From Planctomycetota bacterium (lineage in GTDB: Bacteria; Planctomycetota; Phycisphaerae; Sedimentisphaerales; SM23-30), in contig JAKQBU010000124.1 of assembly GCA_029573975.1 (NCBI GenBank), positions 1-6,353 of the forward strand: a DNA stretch of 6,353 nucleotides, given 5' to 3'. Position 1 is the first letter of the stretch, and each line of letters starts with the position of its first letter. The notes under the pieces were generated by a model. The model was not told the origin of the DNA. It saw only the letters and a program-made list of their open reading frames with translations, and ran no database searches. Below are positions 1 to 5,073 of the stretch, piece by piece. The translations under genes were made by a program, and so were the position numbers.

Positions 1-397
1 TCCGCACCTTGTCCAGGCCGAACTGGCTGATCAGTTCATCCGTCCGCCGATGCCGGTCCCGCCGCGTCAGACTCATGGTCTCCAGAATCGCCAGCAGATT
101 CTGCTCCACGCTCAGCCGCTGAAACACGCTCGGCTCCTGCGACAGATACCCCATCCCGTGCCGTGACCGCTGATACATCGGCATCCGGGTAAAATCCCGG
201 CCCTCAAAGACCACCCTGCCCCCGTCGGGGGTGATCATCCCGATGGTCATCCGAAACGTGGTCGTCTTGCCCGCCCCGTTGCGGCCCAGCAGCCCCACGA
301 TCTCCCGCTCATGGACCGCAATCGACACCTTGTCCACCACCGTCCGGCCGGAATACCGCTTGACCAGTTCCTGCGTTTCCAACAATTTCATATCCAT
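1..397 (-). CDS. lptB: LptB-type LPS export ABC transporter ATP-binding protein (3' end cut off by window edge)
   Basis: The first 132 residues of an ABC ATPase are present; the rest lies beyond position 1. Walker A is GRNGAGKTT at residues 38-46. The Q-loop segment GYLSQEPSVFQRLSV (Q87) followed by EQNLLAILE closely matches the LptB signature (GYLPQEASIFRRLSV-like), which separates LptB from the related branched-chain amino acid (LivF/LivG) ATPases. In known systems LptB is the cytoplasmic ATPase of LptB2FG, which drives lipopolysaccharide from the inner membrane through the Lpt bridge. The start at 397 is fixed by a TAG codon directly upstream in frame; GGAG at 407-410 (minus sense) lies 9 nt before it, and a second ATG at 391 is possible. 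Walker A has Arg39 where Pro is commoner. The signature motif and Walker B lie outside the window. The gene follows rplU but is separated from it by a terminator, so it probably has its own promoter. No lptC or lptA is visible upstream. Confidence 0.9.
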   Translation of the reverse strand, partial: MDMKLLETQELVKRYSGRTVVDKVSIAVHEREIVGLLGRNGAGKTTTFRMTIGMITPDGGRVVFEGRDFTRMPMYQRSRHGMGYLSQEPSVFQRLSVEQNLLAILETMSLTRRDRHRRTDELISQFGLDKVR

Positions 398-415
398 CTA
401 CACATACTCCAGGGG

Positions 416-438
416 CTAATCGGATTCTCTCCAATTAG
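416..438 (-). promoter_or_regulatory. Hairpin in the lptB leader just upstream of its RBS
   Basis: The arms CTAAT-n-GGA and TCC-n-ATTAG form an 8-bp imperfect stem (one mismatch) with a 5-nt loop. It ends about 6 nt before the GGAG ribosome-binding site of lptB (407-410). There is no T-tract, so it is not a terminator. It may be a translational control element, an mRNA-stabilising hairpin or a protein-binding site. This is inferred from symmetry alone. Confidence 0.3.
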
Positions 439-488
439 ATAAGAGCACTATAACCACTTTCCTCATCCGCGAAAAGAGCCAAAACCAA

Positions 489-527
489 TAAAAAAAGCCC
501 CATTTACCTGCGGGTAAACCGGGCTTT
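489..527 (-). terminator. Intrinsic terminator of rplU
   Basis: Read on the minus strand, GGGCTTT's complement AAAGCCC (527-521) pairs with GGGCTTT (500-494). A 2x2 internal loop and a second 6-bp stem, GGTAAA/TTTACC (513-518 with 503-508), close a 4-nt loop. The stem runs into seven consecutive T residues (496-490). It sits 26 nt past the rplU stop codon. The plus-strand reading has no T-tract after the hairpin, so it is unidirectional. It insulates lptB from rplU transcription. Confidence 0.85.
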
Positions 528-552
528 CGATTTCCGTACCGTACTTCTCATC

Positions 553-870
553 CTATGATTTCTGGATATCGGTGATTTCCACTTCTATATACCTTTGGCG
601 ATGGCCGATTCGGCTCTGTGAATTTTTCCGGCGGCGGAAATGCGTCGGGTACAATTTCGGCCCGTCCGCCTGGCCATTCACCTTGCCGACCACCTTTGCG
701 CCCGCCACCAGCGGCTGGCCGATGAGGGCCGTTTCGCCATCCCGGTATAACAAAACCTTGTCAAAAATCACCTCGGTCTGGCCGTCCGCCAGGGTGCGCA
801 TCTCCACGCACAGCGTCTGGCCGGCCTCGACCTTGTACTGTTTACCGCCATCTTCAATTATTGCGTACAC
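553..870 (-). CDS. rplU: 50S ribosomal protein bL21
   Basis: The gene encodes a 105-residue protein, matching the usual bL21 length of about 103. It begins V(M)YAIIEDGGKQYKVEAGQ, the family's N-terminal signature, and contains the conserved basic stretch HFRRRKNSQSRIGHRQRY towards the C terminus, which contacts 23S rRNA. bL21 is a structural protein of the large subunit. The start is the GTG at 870: AGGAG lies 8 nt upstream, and homologues begin exactly there. A TTG nine codons further upstream would add a non-homologous MTEFTGVIY tail and overlap that ribosome-binding site. Downstream there is a terminator instead of rpmA (bL27), the normal partner of rplU in most bacteria, so this copy appears to be monocistronic. 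Confidence 0.96.
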   Translation of the reverse strand: MYAIIEDGGKQYKVEAGQTLCVEMRTLADGQTEVIFDKVLLYRDGETALIGQPLVAGAKVVGKVNGQADGPKLYPTHFRRRKNSQSRIGHRQRYIEVEITDIQKS

Positions 871-878
871 GTATATTA

Positions 879-883
879 CTCCT
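879..883 (-). promoter_or_regulatory. rplU ribosome-binding site that sets a GTG start
   Basis: AGGAG on the minus strand lies 8 nt before the GTG at 870. It decides the start codon in favour of GTG over the upstream TTG at 897, which has no comparable site. Confidence 0.8.
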
Positions 884-984
884 GTAAATTCTGTCAAAAG
901 AAGGTATTATCCAGATTTCCCCGCCTTTGGCAAGCATTTTTTGTCCGCAAAGCAAAACTCTTATAACCTCTTATGAATAAACAT

Positions 985-990
985 ATTATA
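985..990 (-). promoter_or_regulatory. Candidate -10 box of the rplU promoter
   Basis: A perfect TATAAT occurs on the minus strand in AT-rich DNA upstream of rplU. The -35 region 16-17 nt before it is T-rich but does not match TTGACA well. Initiation here would give a leader of roughly 105-110 nt before the GTG. A long leader would leave room for ribosomal-protein feedback control, but I do not recognise a known leader motif. Confidence 0.4.
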
Positions 991-1198
991 TTTATACACA
1001 ACGGCAAAAATCCCGATTTTTCGCAATTTCTGTTCAGCGGCCCTCATGAAGGCGGCAATATTTTGTCCTCGTTTGTCGTTTGTGATGTCAGCTATCCTGT
1101 GATGGATGATTTCCAACGACCGATATTGCCATAAACCATTTATTATCAAGATAATATGAAATATCTGGTTTTATTGCCCGCCGGTAATATGTCCGACC
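991..1198. other. Intergenic stretch with no supported gene
   Basis: This lies between the divergent rplU and ATPase genes. A 62-codon minus-strand reading frame spans it, but it starts with TTG, has no Shine-Dalgarno, resembles no family I know and overlaps the likely rplU -10 box. No RNA gene, repeat or terminator is evident. Confidence 0.5.
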
Positions 1199-1220
1199 AA
1201 TTTACGATGTATCGTAAATT
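1199..1220. promoter_or_regulatory. Perfect 10-2-10 palindromic operator upstream of the ATPase gene
   Basis: AATTTACGAT, then GT, then its exact reverse complement ATCGTAAATT, forms a 22-bp perfect palindrome. A further half-site, TTTACGAT, lies at 1233-1240, 32 bp from the first (about three helical turns), so the pair brackets the TTGACT -35 box at 1225-1230. This arrangement is typical of a dimeric helix-turn-helix repressor. No regulator gene lies next to it in the window, so the cognate protein is unknown. Confidence 0.7.
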
Positions 1221-1224
1221 AGTC

Positions 1225-1252
1225 TTGACTTTTTTACGATATATCTAATAAT
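1225..1252 (+). promoter_or_regulatory. Promoter of the ATPase gene
   Basis: TTGACT (1225-1230) is followed after 16 nt by AATAAT (1247-1252); each differs from the sigma-70 consensus at one base. Initiation would fall near 1259, only a few nucleotides before the ATG at 1263. That implies an almost leaderless mRNA, in agreement with the lack of a Shine-Dalgarno. The operator palindrome abuts the -35 and its second half-site lies in the spacer. Confidence 0.55.
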
Positions 1253-1262
1253 GGTCAGCATT

Positions 1263-2471
1263 ATGAAACCCATAAAAAGATTTTACGATACCGTTTTATC
1301 CGAACATGTAACCACCCAGCGGCAAATGGCTTTTGTCAGCGGTCCCCGGCAGGTCGGCAAAACCACCACCTGCCGAAGTCTCTCCCACGCCTATTTCAAC
1401 TGGGATAATACCGATGATCGCTCTCAAATCGTCAAAGGCCCCGCCTTCATTGCCGAACAGCTGGAACTGGGAAAATTACACAAAAATCCACCGGTTGCTC
1501 TCTTTGATGAACTGCACAAATTTAAACGGTGGAAACAATTTTTAAAAGGATTTTTCGATACCTATGCCGACAGGCTCCATATCATCGTTACCGGCAGTTC
1601 CCGCATGGATGTGTACCGGCGGGGCGGGGACAGCCTCATGGGACGCTATTTTCTCTATCGTATGCATCCGCTTTCCATAGCGGAGATCCTGGCACAGGAG
1701 GTACCCGACGCCAAAGAAATCATTCGACAGCCAAAACCCATCCCCAACCGGGAGTTCTCCGCCCTCTGGGAGCATGGCGGCTACCCGGAACCGTTTCTCA
1801 AACGCGATCCCCGTTTCAGCCGCCGATGGCAGAGCCTCCGCCGCCAGCAACTGCTGCGGGAAGATATTCGCGACCTCACCCAGATCCAACAGTTGGACCA
1901 GTTGGAATTGCTGGTGAATATTCTAAGCTCTCAGTCCGCCCGGCAGATAACCTATAGTACGCTCTCCTCCCAGATACAGATTACCATCGATACTGTTCGC
2001 CGCTGGATTTATACCCTCTGCAATCTGCACCTGGGTTTTCTGGTCCGGCCGTGGTACAAAAACGTCTCCCGTTCGCTCCGCAAAGAACCCAAGTGGTTCC
2101 TGCGTGACTGGTCCCTGATCGAAGACCCCGGCGCCCGAGCCGAAACCTTAATCGCCTGCCACCTCCTCAAGGCAGTGGAAGGCTGGACCGACCTGGGGCT
2201 GGGCGAGTTCCACCTGGGATACCTCCGCGATAAAGAACAGAAGGAAGTGGACTTTATCGTTACGCAAGACGGCAAACCCTGGTTTCTCGTCGAGGCCAAA
2301 TCCGCCGATACCAAAATCAGCCCCGCCCTGCGATATTACCAGAACCAGCTAAAAGTACCCCTGGCTTTCCAGGTGGTGCTCGATACCGATTACGTGGATG
2401 CCTCCTGTTTCCAATCCCCCGGCTCCCCCCTCATCGTCCCGGCCCGCACCTTCCTCTCCCAACTGCTCTAA
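1263..2471 (+). CDS. AAA_14/DUF4143-family ATPase with PD-(D/E)XK-like C-terminal motif
   Basis: This 402-residue protein is a typical full-length member of the orphan AAA_14 + DUF4143 family. Walker A is GPRQVGKT at residues 27-34. Walker B is VALFDELHKF with D82/E83. A sensor-1-like VTGSSRMD lies near 109-116. The middle (about 190-310) matches the winged-helix-like DUF4143 part, with LREDIRDL and a TIDTVRRWIYTL helix. The C-terminal segment has EVDFIV (D330), then LVEAKS (E344, K346), the D-(n)-E-x-K pattern of PD-(D/E)XK nuclease folds. The family is widespread and often accessory; its role is not settled, so none is assigned beyond ATP binding and a possible nucleic-acid function. An ATG at 1251 is in frame but lies inside the predicted -10 box, and homologues begin near MKPIKRF, so 1263 is preferred. 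The gene stands alone between its own operator-controlled promoter and a terminator. Confidence 0.88.
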   Translation: MKPIKRFYDTVLSEHVTTQRQMAFVSGPRQVGKTTTCRSLSHAYFNWDNTDDRSQIVKGPAFIAEQLELGKLHKNPPVALFDELHKFKRWKQFLKGFFDTYADRLHIIVTGSSRMDVYRRGGDSLMGRYFLYRMHPLSIAEILAQEVPDAKEIIRQPKPIPNREFSALWEHGGYPEPFLKRDPRFSRRWQSLRRQQLLREDIRDLTQIQQLDQLELLVNILSSQSARQITYSTLSSQIQITIDTVRRWIYTLCNLHLGFLVRPWYKNVSRSLRKEPKWFLRDWSLIEDPGARAETLIACHLLKAVEGWTDLGLGEFHLGYLRDKEQKEVDFIVTQDGKPWFLVEAKSADTKISPALRYYQNQLKVPLAFQVVLDTDYVDASCFQSPGSPLIVPARTFLSQLL

Positions 2472-2493
2472 AAAACAGCCTCCCATTTCGCCA

Positions 2494-2523
2494 TTGCTTT
2501 CCTTACCAACGTTGCTATATACT
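2494..2523 (+). promoter_or_regulatory. Candidate promoter of the YcxB-like gene
   Basis: TATACT (2518-2523) is a good -10 box; the -35 candidate TTGCTT (2494-2499), 18 nt before it, is weak. If used, transcription would begin near 2530. The terminator-like hairpin at 2561-2594 would then lie inside the leader of the downstream gene. Confidence 0.35.
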
Positions 2524-2560
2524 GTTTAGTTGTTCGATGAAGAAATTCGATCCTAGTGAT

Positions 2561-2594
2561 AAATCCCAAAAAAAAGGGTACTGGGATTTTTTTT
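2561..2594 (+). terminator. Terminator hairpin after the ATPase gene, abutting the next gene's RBS
   Basis: AAATCCCA (2561-2568) pairs with TGGGATTT (2582-2589) in an 8-bp perfect stem with a 13-nt loop. An unbroken run of eight T residues, 2587-2594, follows the GGGA. It lies 90 nt past the ATPase stop and so can end that transcript. It also ends 3 nt before GAGGA (2598-2602), the ribosome-binding site of the 2611 gene, so it may also act as an attenuator in that gene's leader. Confidence 0.75.
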
Positions 2595-2610
2595 CGCGAG
2601 GAACAAAAGA

Positions 2611-3114
2611 ATGATAACAATTCAGAAAGACACGGATTCGATCGGCATTAGGGATTACCGACATGCCTTGTTCCTGCATCTGCGTCCCCGCCCCGTTTTC
2701 GCCGTCGCCGGGATTCTCATGCTGCTACTGGTTCTATTCGGCTTGATTCAGAAACTTTTCTCACCGGAACCCTGCCAGCCATTCATTCTCCTGATATGTG
2801 GGGTGTTCCTGTATCTTGTAATTTATTTCTTTTATTACCTGCCCAAGAGTGCAGCCAGTAATTTTAAAAATGACCGGTTCTCAAAATATAAAGCAACTTA
2901 CCTCATGGATGATCATGGTTTTCATTCTACATCGGAATTGGGTAATACCGTCATACCCTGGGATCATTTTCTCAAGTGGAAAGCGGATAGGAGAATGATT
3001 CTTCTTTACCCTTATCAGACCTTGTATTTCATATTTCCGAGGCACCTTTTTACAGACGATTCCTGGGTGGAATTCAGAAGTCTGGTGGCAAAGAAGATAA
3101 AGAAGATCGACTAA
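2611..3114 (+). CDS. YcxB-like membrane protein
   Basis: A 167-residue protein with two adjacent hydrophobic helices, at about 29-49 (VFAVAGILMLLLVLFGLI) and 57-77 (PFILLICGVFLYLVIYFFYYL). A basic loop and a soluble C-terminal domain follow. The C-terminal pattern NTVIPWDHFLKWKADRRMILLYPYQTLYFIFPRHLF matches the YcxB-like family, in which a conserved Trp/Lys strand pair precedes an 'IPKR.F'-like turn (FPRHLF here). The family's function is unknown; members are small inner-membrane proteins with a cytoplasmic PH-like tail. The ATG has a good ribosome-binding site, GAGGA, 8 nt upstream. The gene follows the ATPase terminator and converges on nrfA, with which it shares no obvious functional link. 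Assignment is from remembered family shape. Confidence 0.78.
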   Translation: MITIQKDTDSIGIRDYRHALFLHLRPRPVFAVAGILMLLLVLFGLIQKLFSPEPCQPFILLICGVFLYLVIYFFYYLPKSAASNFKNDRFSKYKATYLMDDHGFHSTSELGNTVIPWDHFLKWKADRRMILLYPYQTLYFIFPRHLFTDDSWVEFRSLVAKKIKKID

Positions 3115-3223
3115 CCAAAGTCAACCGAAGCGGGTTTATCCCCTTCCGCCCCACGTAGCCGTATTCTTCTGTCAACCTGACCCACCTTTACGTAGTGGCA
3201 GGCCGGTTTTCTCCTTGCCTGCG

Positions 3224-4651
3224 TTACTCCTTCGCCCGGACCGTCTCCAGAATATGCACCTGGCCCTGCCGCGCCAGGTCAATCGCCTCCGCCAGAATCC
3301 GCGCGGACTCCTGCGGGGCATGAAAGCCCATGGAATTCTCCGCCGAGATATAATCCAGCCGCCAGAAGGCCTTCCTGTGAAAATCCCGCGCCGCCGCCAG
3401 TTGCTCCTCGCCGGCCCCGGCCTTCTGCGCCGCTTCGATGGCCTTAATCAAGTCCAGCACCGCATCTTCCGCCTGGCTGAGCAGGGCCGCCGTCCTGTCC
3501 TGGATCGCCTCCACCCGGGCCTTCATCTCCGCCTCCTCAAAATGGTGACAGGTTTGGCAGGCCCGGTTCACATTCAGCAGCGGGCTGCGCACATGATGGT
3601 CGCTGACCTTCACCGCCCCCACCCGCGTATAGGGCATATGGCAATCAGCGCAGGCCACCCCGCTGCGGGCATGGATCCCCTGGTTCCACAGCTCAAACTC
3701 CGGATGCTGGGCCTTCACCAGCGGCGCCCCGCTAAGCTTGTGCGCCCAGTCCTTGAACTTTGCCTCCTCATAATACTTCTCACTCTGCTCCACTTTCAGC
3801 CCGATATGCCAGGGATAAGTAAGCGTCTTCTTCTCCCCCTTGAAATAATACTCCACATGGCACTGCCCGCACACAAACGACCGCATCTCCTGCCGGCTGG
3901 CCATGGTATTGGCGTCGTATTCCCCCTTCCGCTCCTTCCGCCACCGCTCGATGCTGACAAACTGCGGCAGGGGATAATCACTATTCGCCAGTGCCCGGAT
4001 TCCGTTGATAAATCCCGGCCGCGTTACCCGCAACTGCATGGTCGCCGGGTCATGGCAGTCCAGGCACGTAATCGGATGGCTCACCAACTTCCGCGCCTCC
4101 GCATAGGGCATCGCACACACCGCCTCAAAGCCCGCCATAATCTGCTGCTGCGGCTGGTCGTCCGGAATCCCCGCCTCTTTCCCCGCCTGCCGGTACGCCG
4201 GGATTACCGACGAATGGCAATGCAGGCACGCCCCCGGCTGTTTGAACTCGGTAACCCGCTGGGTCTCATCCTGATCTGACAGCATATACGCATGGCCCCG
4301 CTCCTCCCGGTAATCCACCCCGAAGGCATAGCCCTTAAACAGCGTCACCCAGCGCGGGTCCGCCTCCAGCTTGCCGAACGCCTCGCTGCCGCCGTGTTTG
4401 GTCCGCTCGATATCCACCGTGCGGCGGTAGCTGTCATACTGAAAGGGAAAATTCTTCCCCCATACCTCCGGGTCCAGCGTATTCTCATCAAGCTGTGCCA
4501 CCGGGAAATAATACTGCCGGGCCTCCTGCTTCCGCTGCCGCACATTCTCCAGCAGCAGAAACACCGCAAACGTTACCGCCGCGGCCGCCACAAAAATCAC
4601 CAGCAGTAAAAAATATTTCATACCGGGCTTGGAACTTGTTTCCGAAGACAT
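3224..4651 (-). CDS. nrfA: Ammonia-forming cytochrome c nitrite reductase, all-CXXCH, membrane-anchored
   Basis: This 475-residue pentaheme cytochrome reduces nitrite to ammonium with six electrons outside the cytoplasmic membrane. Heme motifs are CLHCH (142-146), CLDCH (196-200), CGQCH (261-265), CADCH (334-338) and CQTCH (365-369). The active site is complete: R118 in RGHAY, Y269 in CHVEYYF, and H316 in KAQH. The calcium-site residues E267, Y268, K313 and Q315 are also kept, by analogy with Wolinella NrfA. The C-terminal NSMGFHAPQES motif supplies a conserved distal heme-ligand histidine. Heme 1 has His146 where most NrfA proteins have Lys (CXXCK); a CXXCH subgroup is known. Residues 12-34 form one hydrophobic helix after a short charged N terminus, with no clear cleavage site, so it looks membrane-anchored. 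The start at 4651 follows AAGGAG by 6 nt. No nrfH lies on either side. The gene has its own promoter and a structured leader. Confidence 0.95.
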   Translation of the reverse strand: MSSETSSKPGMKYFLLLVIFVAAAAVTFAVFLLLENVRQRKQEARQYYFPVAQLDENTLDPEVWGKNFPFQYDSYRRTVDIERTKHGGSEAFGKLEADPRWVTLFKGYAFGVDYREERGHAYMLSDQDETQRVTEFKQPGACLHCHSSVIPAYRQAGKEAGIPDDQPQQQIMAGFEAVCAMPYAEARKLVSHPITCLDCHDPATMQLRVTRPGFINGIRALANSDYPLPQFVSIERWRKERKGEYDANTMASRQEMRSFVCGQCHVEYYFKGEKKTLTYPWHIGLKVEQSEKYYEEAKFKDWAHKLSGAPLVKAQHPEFELWNQGIHARSGVACADCHMPYTRVGAVKVSDHHVRSPLLNVNRACQTCHHFEEAEMKARVEAIQDRTAALLSQAEDAVLDLIKAIEAAQKAGAGEEQLAAARDFHRKAFWRLDYISAENSMGFHAPQESARILAEAIDLARQGQVHILETVRAKE

Positions 4652-4657
4652 GCCAGA

Positions 4658-4663
4658 CTCCTT
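4658..4663 (-). promoter_or_regulatory. nrfA ribosome-binding site
   Basis: AAGGAG on the minus strand lies 6 nt before the ATG at 4651, a strong match to the anti-Shine-Dalgarno. It fixes the start so that the N-terminal anchor helix is included. Confidence 0.85.
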
Positions 4664-4711
4664 GTAAAAACCGGATCGAATTGCCAGCCAGATACACCGT
4701 TACCTACTGAC

Positions 4712-4806
4712 AAGCTTTCTACTGCATCTTGCTTGCCGCATCATATCTTTGGTTTAGCCGCAGGTCAAAATTATTCCCCGCCCACCGAGAAGCTTCCTGC
4801 TGCACC
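4712..4806. repeat. Imperfect direct repeat in the nrfA leader
   Basis: Two 17-bp copies, AAGCTTTCTACTGCATC at 4712-4728 and AAGCTTCCTGCTGCACC at 4790-4806, agree at 13 positions and start 78 bp apart. Both lie between the structured leader element and the nrfA ribosome-binding site. They could be protein-binding sites or chance similarity. Confidence 0.3.
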
Positions 4807-4822
4807 GCCTGGCGAAAAGGGT

Positions 4823-4894
4823 GATGTCCGGCGACGGGTCGGGGTGACCCGCAAGCTCATGGGGGGAGGAAAAGCTCTTTTTTCACCGGACATC
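4823..4894 (-). ncRNA. Structured element in the nrfA 5' leader (candidate cis-regulatory RNA)
   Basis: In nrfA-sense RNA a 12-bp stem forms between 4894-4883 (GAUGUCCGGUGA) and 4834-4823 (UCGCCGGACAUC), broken by nothing worse than one U-G wobble. Directly stacked on its 3' arm is a second hairpin, CGGGUC/GACCCG with a 5-nt ACCCC loop (4851-4835). The remaining 31 nt hold a C-rich run (CCTCCCCCCC, 4868-4859) flanked by two GAGCTT copies whose AGCT cores could pair, which would give a three-way junction. Read on the other strand the wobble becomes a C-A mismatch, so the minus strand is the better RNA. It starts about 10 nt after the predicted transcription start and ends about 170 nt before the nrfA ATG. 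I tried to match it to riboswitch classes I remember and none fitted. Confidence 0.45.
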
Positions 4895-4909
4895 TGGTTG
4901 GGTAAAAAC

Positions 4910-4938
4910 ATTATACCCATTCCGGGGGAACAGGTAAA
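4910..4938 (-). promoter_or_regulatory. nrfA: Sigma-70 promoter of nrfA
   Basis: On the minus strand TTTACC (4938-4933), exactly 17 nt of spacer, then a perfect TATAAT (4915-4910). Transcription should start near 4903, giving a leader of about 250 nt. AT-rich DNA at 4939-4965, just upstream, could be an UP element or a regulator site. I see no convincing FNR/CRP-type TTGAT-N4-ATCAA palindrome, although nrfA genes are usually under anaerobic or nitrite control. Confidence 0.75.
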
Positions 4939-4972
4939 AGATTTATTATGCATTTTTATGGAAAGATATTTG

Positions 4973-5007
4973 TTGACTAACCTAACCTGGGAAGTAGGGT
5001 CTATAAT
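4973..5007 (+). promoter_or_regulatory. Candidate promoter of the 5074 gene, with overlong spacer
   Basis: A perfect TATAAT (5002-5007) is preceded by TTGACT (4973-4978), but the gap is 23 nt, too long for normal sigma-70 use, and no good -35 lies at 16-18 nt. The -10 is flanked by inverted arms AACCTG (4984-4989) and CAGGTT (5012-5017). The layout suggests a regulated, activator-dependent start or a different -35. Initiation near 5014 would leave a leader of about 60 nt. Confidence 0.4.
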
Positions 5008-5063
5008 AGTACAGGTTGCAGATTAAATCAACATATGGAGGAAAGGAAGTAATATAAACAGTT

Positions 5064-5068
5064 GGAGG
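5064..5068 (+). promoter_or_regulatory. Ribosome-binding site of the 5074 gene
   Basis: GGAGG lies 5 nt before the ATG at 5074. A second purine-rich SD-like run (GGAGGAAAGGA, 5037-5047) lies upstream and is followed by no usable start. Confidence 0.75.
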
Positions 5069-5073
5069 TTAGT

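Noticed and set aside
891..896. TTGACA (minus strand) as a -35 box for rplU
   Set aside because: A -10 at the proper distance would overlap the rplU ribosome-binding site and start codon, leaving no leader for the AGGAG that is clearly in use.
961..1149. 62-codon minus-strand reading frame upstream of rplU
   Set aside because: It starts with TTG, has no Shine-Dalgarno, overlaps the probable rplU -10 box and resembles no family I know.
1263..2471. ATPase gene as part of a defence or toxin-antitoxin system
   Set aside because: The gene has no partner: the flanks hold only a promoter/operator and a terminator, and the next gene is a separate YcxB-like unit. The family is a common orphan.
3127..3222. 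Two hairpins between the convergent 2611 and nrfA genes (3127-3146 and 3198-3222) as terminators
   Set aside because: The stems are only 6-7 bp, one has a bulge and the other a 13-nt loop, and neither is followed by a T-tract on either strand.
3215..4279. Long plus-strand open frame (354 codons) opposite nrfA
   Set aside because: It is the antisense shadow of nrfA; the predicted protein is Leu/Arg/Pro-rich low complexity, while the minus strand gives a complete NrfA with all catalytic residues.
4733..5026. 97-codon plus-strand frame in the nrfA/5074 intergenic region
   Set aside because: It covers the nrfA promoter and leader stem, has no ribosome-binding site and shows no recognisable domain.
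5035..5052. Five-codon leader ORF (MEERK) before the 5074 gene
   Set aside because: It has no ribosome-binding site and no regulatory codons; more likely a chance ATG in purine-rich leader sequence.
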